Assembly (NCBI GenBank): GCA_900766655.1
Contig: CAAFWE010000169.1
Location: 1 to 7,378 of the forward strand
DNA from: an uncultured Alistipes sp.
GTDB taxonomy: Bacteria; Bacteroidota; Bacteroidia; Bacteroidales; Rikenellaceae
DNA: 7,378 bases
Direction of reading: 5' to 3'
The translations under genes and the position numbers were made by a program. Of this stretch, positions 1 through 6,120 are shown in pieces. The notes under the pieces are model-generated. The model was not told where the DNA came from and made no database searches. It saw nothing but the letters and a program-made list of their open reading frames with translations. Within the stretch, counting starts at the first letter, position 1; each line of letters opens with the position of its first letter.

Positions 1-666
1 ACCAAATATCCCGATTTGGCCAATGTGGCCTCGATTTGCGTCTACCCTTCGTTTGTGGAGACCGTAGGCCTTGCGGTGGATGGCTCGCCAATGCGTATCA
101 CAAGTGTGGCTGCGGGCTTCCCTGCTTCGCAGACCTTCCTCGAGGTGAAGATGCTCGAGGTGGCTATGGCTATCGAGAATGGTGCCGACGAGATCGACAT
201 CGTGATGAATGTGGGCAAGGTGCTTGAGGGCAACTACGATGAGGCTGCCTCGGAGGTGGAGGTTATCCGTCAGGAGATGGGCAACGACACCATATTGAAG
301 GTTATCCTCGAGACTGGTGCGCTCAAGACATCGCAGCTCATCCACGACGCTTCGCTCATCTCGATGATGGCGGGTACCGACTTCATCAAGACCTCGACTG
401 GTAAGATCGATGTGGCAGCAACACCCGAGGCTGCTGTGGTGATGTGTCGTGCCATTAAGCTCTTCCACGAGAAGTGCGGTGTGAAGGTGGGATTCAAGGC
501 TGCGGGCGGTGTTCGCACCCCTGAGGATGCTGCACTCTACTACACCATCGTTGAGGAGATTTTGGGCGAGGAGTGGCTCACCACCGACCTCTTCCGTATA
601 GGAGCATCGTCGGCTGCAAACAACCTCCTCTCGGCTGTTGTGGGCGAGAAGGTTGTACACTTCTAG
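1..666 (+). CDS. deoC: deoxyribose-phosphate aldolase (DeoC), 5' end cut by window edge
   Basis: This cytoplasmic class I aldolase cleaves 2-deoxy-D-ribose 5-phosphate to glyceraldehyde 3-phosphate and acetaldehyde, which lets the cell use deoxynucleosides as carbon. The frame is open from base 1, so the true start lies upstream; 221 residues plus the stop are visible, against about 259 in the E. coli enzyme. The key family residues are all present. The Schiff-base lysine sits in FIKTSTGK (codon 388-390). The second active-site lysine is in VGFKAAGGVRT (codon 496-498). The aspartate of DEIDIV (codon 196-198) and the ICVYP cysteine (codon 37-39) match the E. coli Asp102 and Cys47 regions. The enzyme is therefore expected to be active. 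The gene ends with TAG and is followed by a hairpin at 691-734, so it probably closes its transcript. I see no functional link to the exporter downstream. Confidence 0.95.
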   Translation, partial: TKYPDLANVASICVYPSFVETVGLAVDGSPMRITSVAAGFPASQTFLEVKMLEVAMAIENGADEIDIVMNVGKVLEGNYDEAASEVEVIRQEMGNDTILKVILETGALKTSQLIHDASLISMMAGTDFIKTSTGKIDVAATPEAAVVMCRAIKLFHEKCGVKVGFKAAGGVRTPEDAALYYTIVEEILGEEWLTTDLFRIGASSAANNLLSAVVGEKVVHF

Positions 667-690
667 GGTCGAAGAATCACATAAAAAGGA

Positions 691-734
691 GCAAAGAGGG
701 TGTCCAACGGTAGCGTTGCGACAGCCTCTTTTGC
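691..734 (+). terminator. long stem-loop, probable terminator after deoC
   Basis: The sequence folds into one extended hairpin. Bases 691-699 pair with 725-734 (one bulged T), 701-704 (TGTC) pair with 720-723 (GACA), and 705-709 (CAACG) pair with 714-718 (CGTTG) around the loop GTAG. The only defects are a G/G mismatch (700/724) and a bulged C at 719. A run of A (684-688) precedes it, and the T-run at 729-732 lies in the 3' arm. Its place 24 bases after the deoC stop fits a Rho-independent terminator. The U-tract after the stem is weak, so an attenuator for the ABC genes is an alternative. Confidence 0.7.
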
Positions 735-753
735 CCGAATTTGAAGTTAGGAT

Positions 754-1677
754 ATGAGCAACATTATAACTGCCGAGCATATCACCAAACGCTTTGCGGC
801 ACACACCGCACTCGACGATGTCTCGATAGAGATACCTCGTGGATCGGTCTATGGCTTGCTTGGCCCAAATGGTGCTGGCAAAAGCACCCTTATACGCACC
901 ATCACACGCATCACGCTGCCCGACGAGGGGCGCATACTCTTTGATGGTCGCCCCATAACCCAGCAGGATATCTTCCGCATAGGCTACCTCCCCGAGGAGC
1001 GAGGCCTCTACCGCAAGATGAAGGTGGGCGAGCAGGCACTCTTCCTTGCCAAGCTCAAGGGGTTATCGCACCACGAAGCGTTGGTGCGCCTCAAGGAGTG
1101 GTTCGTGCGCTTCGGCATCGAGGATTGGTGGGATCGAAAGGTTGAGGAGCTCTCAAAGGGTATGGCGCAGAAGATTCAGTTTATCGTGACGGTGCTCCAC
1201 CGCCCCGACCTGCTTATCTTCGACGAGCCATTCTCGGGCTTCGACCCCATCAATGCCAATCTGCTGAAGGAGGAGATTCTGCGCCTACGCGACGAGGGTG
1301 CAACGGTGATATTCTCGACACATAATATGGCTTCGGTAGAGGAGATTTGCGACCATATAACGCTGATAAACAAGTCGCACAATATCCTCTCGGGCAAGGT
1401 CGACGATATCCGTCGCTCTCACGGAGGCAATATCTTCGCGGTGCAGTACAAGGGCGATAGCAAGGGACTCGAAGAGCGTCTGCAGGGAGTGGGCGAGGTG
1501 CTTGAAAACGAGGTCTCGACTACGGGCTACTCAACACTCAAGGTGCATATACCTCGCAACGAGGATCTCCGCGCGGTGGTGGCCCTTGTGAACGAGAGTG
1601 TGGAGATGCGCCAATTCACCGAGATTGTGCCAAGTATGAACGATATCTTTATTCGTGCCTGCCAGGGCGGGCTGTAA
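754..1677 (+). CDS. ABC-2 exporter ATP-binding protein (NatA-like, COG4152 type)
   Basis: This is the cytoplasmic ATPase subunit expected to drive the membrane protein encoded next; the substrate cannot be read from the sequence. The 307 residues hold a full nucleotide-binding domain: Walker A GPNGAGKST at 37-45, a Q-loop region YLPEERGLY at 79-86, signature LSKGM at 133-137 (a variant of LSGGQ), Walker B LLIFDEP at 153-159, D-loop SGFD at 161-164 and the switch histidine H190 in STHN. The Q-loop position carries Glu, which from memory is usual in the NatA-like COG4152 group. Residues from about 225 on form a C-terminal extension like DUF4162, typical of this family. The ATG at 754 puts the first strand of the domain right at the N-terminus. 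No clear Shine-Dalgarno sequence is visible, as is common in Bacteroidetes. The NatA sodium exporter is the best-known relative, but peptide or drug export is equally possible. Confidence 0.9.
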   Translation: MSNIITAEHITKRFAAHTALDDVSIEIPRGSVYGLLGPNGAGKSTLIRTITRITLPDEGRILFDGRPITQQDIFRIGYLPEERGLYRKMKVGEQALFLAKLKGLSHHEALVRLKEWFVRFGIEDWWDRKVEELSKGMAQKIQFIVTVLHRPDLLIFDEPFSGFDPINANLLKEEILRLRDEGATVIFSTHNMASVEEICDHITLINKSHNILSGKVDDIRRSHGGNIFAVQYKGDSKGLEERLQGVGEVLENEVSTTGYSTLKVHIPRNEDLRAVVALVNESVEMRQFTEIVPSMNDIFIRACQGGL

Positions 1678-1683
1678 GGGGCA

Positions 1684-1728
1684 TTAAGGTCGTTAGGGTC
1701 GTTAGAGGCGTTAGGGTTTTTAGAGAGT
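1684..1728 (+). repeat. tandem nonamer array, consensus TTAGGGTCG, five units
   Basis: Five consecutive 9-base units start at 1684, 1693, 1702, 1711 and 1720. The unit at 1693 matches TTAGGGTCG exactly; the others differ at one to several positions (for example TTAGAGGCG at 1702). The array begins 6 bases after the stop codon of the ABC ATPase gene. A similar array follows pheS at 4365-4400. The function is unknown. Confidence 0.8.
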
Positions 1729-1740
1729 TTCCCAAAGTGG

Positions 1741-1862
1741 AAAATCGGAGGCGATTGAGAAAATTTTGTGCGTTACAAGGCGACAAATCCGCAGCATAGT
1801 AAGCCTATGTGAGGAATTTGGAGTCCGCAGTAAGGCGCAAAATTTGCCAATCGGAACGATTT
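1741..1862. repeat. ~120-base imperfect palindrome (REP/MITE-like) between the exporter genes
   Basis: Nested arms pair around a centre near 1802: 1742-1747 with 1857-1862 (AAATCG/CGATTT), 1752-1757 with 1848-1853 (CGATTG/CAATCG), 1761-1776 with 1830-1845 (one mismatch and one G-T wobble), 1784-1790 with 1813-1820 (one bulge), and CATAG 1795-1799 with CTATG 1805-1809. As RNA it would form a long hairpin between the two ABC genes. It carries no credible gene. Dispersed intergenic palindromes are common in bacterial genomes, and this one has that look. It could also be an mRNA processing or stabilising structure that sets the ATPase to permease ratio. Confidence 0.75.
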
Positions 1863-1897
1863 AGGGTGCAAAAAGTAATAAGCTAACCAACAAAAGA

Positions 1898-3223
1898 ATG
1901 AGAAATATATCTCTTATAATCGGTAGAGAGTTCAGAGAAAGGGTGATGAAGAAGTCGTTTATATTTACGACTTTACTGGTGCCATTGTTTATGCTGGCAA
2001 TGAGTGCGGCTCCATCGTTGATTATGTACTTTGCAGAGGGCGAGACACACATTATCAAGGTGGTGGATGAGAGTGGCATTGTGGCGAAAAACCTCGCATC
2101 GAATGAGGAGGTGGTGTTCGATATCTCGGAGAGAGATTTGGCCGAGTCGATTGTGGCAATGTCGCAGAACGAGGAGTGCTTCGGTGTGCTCTACATAGGT
2201 AAGGATATTGTGGTAAACCCAAACGATGCACGACTCTACACCTCATCTTCGTCGTCGATGACTCTCGAGGCGAGCATTGCCGAGCAGATAGAGTCGATAA
2301 TCGAGAAGGAGCGACTCAAGCAGTATGATATCGAAAACCTCGACGAGATACTCGCACAGGTGGAGGCCTCGGTGCACCTTGCAACATTCCGCACCGACAA
2401 GGACGAGGAGGGTGCCGCATCGTCGGCCATTGCATCGTCGATGGCGGGTATGGTACTCGGATTTTTGCTCTATTTTATACTTGCGATATATGGCGCGATG
2501 GTGATGCAGAGCGTCATCGAGGAGAAGTCGTCGCGCATACTCGAGGTGATGGTGTCGACTGTAAAGCCATTCGAGATGCTGATGGGTAAGATTCTCGGTG
2601 TGGCACTCGTAGCGGCACTTCAGGTGGCGGTATGGGGCGTGCTGATTGTGCTCTTCAGCGCAGCTATTCTGCCAGCCATTATGCCTGAAAATATTGTGGC
2701 AAGCGTTGAGGCTGTGCAGGGTGGCGCCGACATCTCGGCACTCGCCACACAGCACGATATCAACCCAGAGATGCTCACCGCGATGGCCTCGCTACTCGAC
2801 ACTGGCCATCTGGCAATGATTGTGGGCGTGGTGCTGCTCTTCCTTGTGGGAGGATTCCTGCTCTACGCTTCGCTCTATGCCGCGATAGGTGCGAGTGTCG
2901 ACCAAGCACAAGATGCTCAGCAACTTACGAGCGTGGTGACGCTGCCTATCATCGTGGCATTTGTGGTGATGATGGTGGTTATGAAAGATCCGAACTCGCC
3001 ACTGGTGTTCTGGACATCGATGATACCGTTCACCTCACCTATCGTGATGGTGGCACGCATACCGAGCGGCATACCTGCGTGGGAGATTGTTCTGTCGCTG
3101 GTGCTGCTCTACATCACATTCACAATCTGTGTGTGGGGTGCGGCAAAGATTTACAAGATAGGTATCTTTATGCACGGAACAAAACCGAAGTTGAAAGATC
3201 TGTGGCGATGGTTGAAAAATTAG
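1898..3223 (+). CDS. ABC-2 type exporter permease (NatB-like, COG1668 type)
   Basis: This is the inner-membrane subunit that should pair with the ATPase encoded upstream. The 441 residues show the NatB layout: a short cytoplasmic N-terminus, membrane segment 1 at about 21-44, a large hydrophilic domain at 45-183 (outside the membrane in this family), then about five membrane segments near 184-205, 232-262, 305-330, 347-363 and 394-416. Family hallmarks include EEKSSRILEVMVSTVKP (208-224) followed by GKILG, the QAQDAQQL stretch (336-343) before a membrane segment, and IPFTSPIVMVAR (376-387). The charged C-terminus (KPKLKDLWRWLK) is cytoplasmic. The ATG at 1898 gives a positively charged N-terminus before segment 1. 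No Shine-Dalgarno sequence is evident. The 220-base gap to the ATPase gene is long for partner genes and holds two repeat elements. The substrate is unknown; sodium, peptide or lipid-like compounds are all possible. Confidence 0.9.
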   Translation: MRNISLIIGREFRERVMKKSFIFTTLLVPLFMLAMSAAPSLIMYFAEGETHIIKVVDESGIVAKNLASNEEVVFDISERDLAESIVAMSQNEECFGVLYIGKDIVVNPNDARLYTSSSSSMTLEASIAEQIESIIEKERLKQYDIENLDEILAQVEASVHLATFRTDKDEEGAASSAIASSMAGMVLGFLLYFILAIYGAMVMQSVIEEKSSRILEVMVSTVKPFEMLMGKILGVALVAALQVAVWGVLIVLFSAAILPAIMPENIVASVEAVQGGADISALATQHDINPEMLTAMASLLDTGHLAMIVGVVLLFLVGGFLLYASLYAAIGASVDQAQDAQQLTSVVTLPIIVAFVVMMVVMKDPNSPLVFWTSMIPFTSPIVMVARIPSGIPAWEIVLSLVLLYITFTICVWGAAKIYKIGIFMHGTKPKLKDLWRWLKN

Positions 3224-3257
3224 CCAAGGCTAAAAATTTAGGGATTAAGGATTCGGA

Positions 3258-3281
3258 TTTGAGAATTAAAATGTACCTTTG
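3258..3281 (+). promoter_or_regulatory. candidate Bacteroidetes sigma-ABfr promoter for pheS
   Basis: TACCTTTG at 3274-3281 matches the Bacteroidetes -7 consensus TAnnTTTG at every fixed position. A TTTG at 3258-3261 could serve as the -33 element, but the 12-base spacing is shorter than the roughly 19 bases usually reported. The start of transcription would fall near 3288, giving a leader of about 35 bases before the pheS ATG. The position in a 100-base AT-rich gap directly before pheS supports the call; the poor -33 spacing weakens it. Confidence 0.4.
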
Positions 3282-3323
3282 TGGCATTGTTGACGAAAAC
3301 TATAAGATAAAATATAGACTTTT

Positions 3324-4364
3324 ATGAATGAAAAAATTGCAGCTCTCACCCAAGCGGTAGAGGCATTTGCCCCTAAATCGTTGGCTGAGATTGAGGATTT
3401 TAGAATCAAGATGGTGGGTAAGAAGGGCGAGATGACAGCCCTAATGGAGGAGTTCAAGACCGTAGCTCCTGAGCTTAAGCGCGAGTTTGGCCAGAAGCTC
3501 AACGCACTGAAGAACAGCATCTTGGCAAAGATTAACGAGCAGAAGGAGTTGCTCGAGAGTCAGGCAGCATCGGCACCGCAGATCGACGATATGTCGCGCC
3601 CAGGATCGGCCGAGCAGCTCGGTTCGCGCCACCCTATCTCGCTTGTCAAGCAGGAGATTATTGACATCTTCTCGCGTCTGGGTTACACCGTAGCTGATGG
3701 CCCCGAGATCGAGGATGACAACCATGTATTCTCGCGCTTGAACTTCCCTATGGAGCACCCTGCTCGCGATATGCAGGACACCTTCTTCGTGGAGAAGGCG
3801 GGCAAGGAGCCTTCGGCTGACGATGTATTGTTGCGTACTCACACCTCGTCGATTCAGGTGCGTACTATGCAGCAGCAGGAGCCACCAATCCGCGTAATCT
3901 GCCCTGGTCGCGTATTCCGCAACGAGGCAATCTCATATCGTGCACACTGCATCTTCCACCAGGTGGAGGGCCTCTACATCGATAAGAATGTGTCGTTTGC
4001 CGATATGAAGCAGTCGCTCTTGTACTTCTCGAAGGAGCTCTTCGGCGAGAAGACACAGATTCGTATGCGCCCATCGTTCTTCCCATTCACCGAGCCTTCG
4101 GCCGAGTTGGATGTATCGTGCAACCTCTGCGGTGGCAAGGGATGCCCTGTATGTAAGGGTACTGGATGGTTGGAGATTATGGGTTGCGGTATGGTTGACC
4201 CTAATGTCTTGGAGGCTAACGGTATCGACTCGAAGGTCTACTCGGGCTTCGCATTTGGTATGGGTGTTGAGCGTATCGCAATGTTGAAGTTTGGTGTGAA
4301 GGACTTGCGTCTCTACTTCGAGAATGATGTTCGATTCCTCCACCAGTTCGATAGTGTGCTCTAA
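3324..4364 (+). CDS. pheS: phenylalanyl-tRNA synthetase alpha subunit
   Basis: The protein is the catalytic subunit of the cytoplasmic alpha2-beta2 enzyme that charges tRNA-Phe with phenylalanine. Its 346 residues are close to the usual bacterial length (about 327-350). Residues 1-85 form the N-terminal coiled-coil arm that contacts tRNA. The class II core follows, with motif 2 around PGRVFRNEAISYRAH (194-208) and FHQVEGLYID (211-220), and motif 3 in FGMGVERIAMLKFG (311-324). The MRPSFFPFTEPSAE substrate-pocket segment is at 248-261. A small insertion with CNLC and CPVC (cysteines 266, 269, 274, 277) comes before the GCGMVDPNVL segment and looks like a zinc knuckle; it is absent from E. coli PheS. 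The ATG at 3324 gives the expected N-terminus. pheT is not adjacent, so the beta subunit is encoded elsewhere. A leader peptide or T-box is not visible upstream. Confidence 0.97.
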   Translation: MNEKIAALTQAVEAFAPKSLAEIEDFRIKMVGKKGEMTALMEEFKTVAPELKREFGQKLNALKNSILAKINEQKELLESQAASAPQIDDMSRPGSAEQLGSRHPISLVKQEIIDIFSRLGYTVADGPEIEDDNHVFSRLNFPMEHPARDMQDTFFVEKAGKEPSADDVLLRTHTSSIQVRTMQQQEPPIRVICPGRVFRNEAISYRAHCIFHQVEGLYIDKNVSFADMKQSLLYFSKELFGEKTQIRMRPSFFPFTEPSAELDVSCNLCGGKGCPVCKGTGWLEIMGCGMVDPNVLEANGIDSKVYSGFAFGMGVERIAMLKFGVKDLRLYFENDVRFLHQFDSVL

Positions 4365-4400
4365 TTAGGGTCGTTAAAGGCGTTAGGGTCGTTAGGGGTA
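4365..4400 (+). repeat. tandem nonamer array, consensus TTAGGGTCG, four units after pheS
   Basis: Four 9-base units start at 4365, 4374, 4383 and 4392. Units one and three are exact TTAGGGTCG; unit two is TTAAAGGCG and unit four TTAGGGGTA. The array starts at the base after the pheS TAA and stays in the pheS frame up to a second TAA at 4401-4403. It has the same period and consensus as the array at 1684-1728. Confidence 0.85.
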
Positions 4401-4416
4401 TAAGCGCTTTCGGTTT

Positions 4417-6114
4417 ATGAGAAAGGGTGTTGTCATATTGCTGGTTGCTCTGTTCTGCTGTGGATTCATTCCGCAGCACAAGGCTCTGCGCGAACAAGCC
4501 CCAAAGAAATCTATCACTGAGCTCTATGCCGAGGCTATAAAGTCGGTGACCATACGCAAGGATTCCATCAATGCATTGGCAGCCATCGAGGCCATCTTTC
4601 AGCAGGACTCGAACTATGCTCCAGCATTGAATCTGCTCTCGCGCATCACTCGTAGGCCGAAAAATGCTGTGGAGTATGCCGAGCGAGCCTACAAGTCGGA
4701 CACGACAAATCGCTACTACTTGGAAGATCTGGGTCGCGCGCTAATCAATGCCGAGGAGTTCGACCGTTCGATACCGGTATTCGAGCGCATAGTGCGTTAC
4801 AGCACCGAGCCTAACGACTTCCGCATCTTGGCTATCTTGTACGACAACAAGAACCAATGCAAGGAGGCTCTGGCGGTGTTGGATAGTGCCGATGTGCGCT
4901 TTGGTCGCATCCCCGAGTTGGGACGATTGCGCCAATTCTGCCTGCTGAAGCTGGGCAAGACGCTCGAGGCAGAGGCCGAGGCAAAGAGGGCAGTCGAGGA
5001 GGCACCCTACCTCGCGCAGAACCATATCTCGCTCGCCAAGCTCTATGTTCTCACCCGTCGTGACTCGTTGGCCGTAAAGTCCTATACCAAAGCCATACGC
5101 CTCGACTCGTTGGAGATATGGCCTTGGATGGAGTTCTTCGACTATGGCGAGAAGAACAATCGCAAGATGTTGTGTCTGATGATTATGCGTCAGCTCTTCA
5201 AGTATGACCATTTCCCATTGAGCGAAAAGATTGCGCAGTGGAAGAAGTTCAGCGATGACTACGACTCCTACGCGAAGTACTATGGCTACTACAACGACTT
5301 GGCAACGACACTCTTCATACGCCACTCCGACGACCGCGAGGTGAACAAGTTATACTGCAATCACCTCTATGTCTCGGGGCAGAAGGAGCAGGCACTCCAC
5401 CTGCTGAAGCAGTTTTTGCAGCAGCAGAAAGAGCCAAAAATCGAAGATTACAGCGACATCATATCGTTAGAGTCGGGCTTGGGCCGACTCGACTCGGTGG
5501 CACACTACGCAAACCTCGCACTGAAGCACTTTCCGCAGAACACCGACATGTTGAAACTGCGTAGCTACATAGCGCAGGAGCATAATAAGTATGACGAGGC
5601 GATCGACTGGATGAACGAGGCCTTGAAGTACACCTCGAAGGATGAGGAGCGCAGCGAAATTTGGACATCGATAGGTATAATCGAGAATAAGCGCAACGAG
5701 AAGAAGCGTTGCTACAAGGCCTATCAGAAGGCGTTGAAGTACGACCCCGACAATCGCACTGCGCTGAACAACCTCGCCTACGAATATAGCCTCGAAGGTC
5801 GCAACCTCGAGCAAGCACTCGAGATGGTGGAGCGAGCACTCGAAAACTCGAACAACAACCCTACCTTCCTCGACACGAAGGCGTGGGTACTCTACAAGCT
5901 CGGACGCTATGCCGAGGCCAAAAAGGTGATGCAACAGGCCATTTCGCTCGACCGCAACAAGGCACCTGAGTATGCACTCCACTATGGCGACATCCTCCAC
6001 GCACTGGGTGAGGAGTTTATGGCAAAGACCTATTGGCGCAAGGCCCTCGAGTTTGGAGCCGACAAGGAGGAGATTGAGCGACGATTCCAAGTAGAAACCG
6101 AAAAGAAAAAGTAA
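4417..6114 (+). CDS. exported tetratricopeptide-repeat (TPR) protein
   Basis: The 565 residues start with a positively charged N-terminus and a hydrophobic stretch (residues 3-19), which suggests export to the periplasm or membrane. A clean lipobox is not seen (LFCC has Phe before the Cys), so a lipoprotein is unlikely. The rest is helical repeats. TPR-like units cover about 33-233, a Trp/Tyr-rich linker lies at about 234-300, and clearer TPRs run from about 345 to 550, such as NRTALNNLAYEYSLEGR (447-462) and TKAWVLYKLGRYAEAKKVM (487-505). The tail is highly charged. TPR proteins are protein-binding scaffolds, so no enzyme activity is expected. The gene ends 6 bases before the EnvC-like gene; from memory, TPR genes of this kind often sit near an M23/EnvC-type gene in Bacteroidales, sometimes with a DUF4292 gene between, which is absent here. 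A role in envelope assembly is inferred from context only. Confidence 0.8.
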   Translation: MRKGVVILLVALFCCGFIPQHKALREQAPKKSITELYAEAIKSVTIRKDSINALAAIEAIFQQDSNYAPALNLLSRITRRPKNAVEYAERAYKSDTTNRYYLEDLGRALINAEEFDRSIPVFERIVRYSTEPNDFRILAILYDNKNQCKEALAVLDSADVRFGRIPELGRLRQFCLLKLGKTLEAEAEAKRAVEEAPYLAQNHISLAKLYVLTRRDSLAVKSYTKAIRLDSLEIWPWMEFFDYGEKNNRKMLCLMIMRQLFKYDHFPLSEKIAQWKKFSDDYDSYAKYYGYYNDLATTLFIRHSDDREVNKLYCNHLYVSGQKEQALHLLKQFLQQQKEPKIEDYSDIISLESGLGRLDSVAHYANLALKHFPQNTDMLKLRSYIAQEHNKYDEAIDWMNEALKYTSKDEERSEIWTSIGIIENKRNEKKRCYKAYQKALKYDPDNRTALNNLAYEYSLEGRNLEQALEMVERALENSNNNPTFLDTKAWVLYKLGRYAEAKKVMQQAISLDRNKAPEYALHYGDILHALGEEFMAKTYWRKALEFGADKEEIERRFQVETEKKK

Positions 6115-6120
6115 TACCCA

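Noticed and set aside
730..753. Promoter for the ABC ATPase gene (CGAATTTG at 736-743)
   Set aside because: It lacks the TA of TAnnTTTG, and the only upstream TTG lies in the terminator hairpin.
1684..1728. TTAGGG units resembling vertebrate telomere repeat
   Set aside because: The period here is nine, not six, and the location is internal, between bacterial genes; the resemblance is coincidental.
1678..1897. Small gene in the gap between the ABC genes
   Set aside because: Open frames here are short, lack a plausible start and cross the repeat array and palindrome.
2243..2755. Minus-strand open frame of 170 codons inside the permease gene
   Set aside because: The translation is His/Arg/Leu-rich without membrane segments or motifs, and the + strand frame is a clear NatB-like permease.
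3220..3233. TTAGCC/GGCTAA inverted repeat at the permease stop as a terminator
   Set aside because: Only six pairs with a two-base loop and no T-run afterwards; too weak to call.
1684..4400. CRISPR-like repeats
   Set aside because: The nonamers are head-to-tail without spacers and no cas gene is present.
4417..4476. Lipoprotein signal in the TPR protein
   Set aside because: The residue before the first Cys is Phe (ALFCC), which does not fit a lipobox; an ordinary signal peptide or membrane anchor is more likely.
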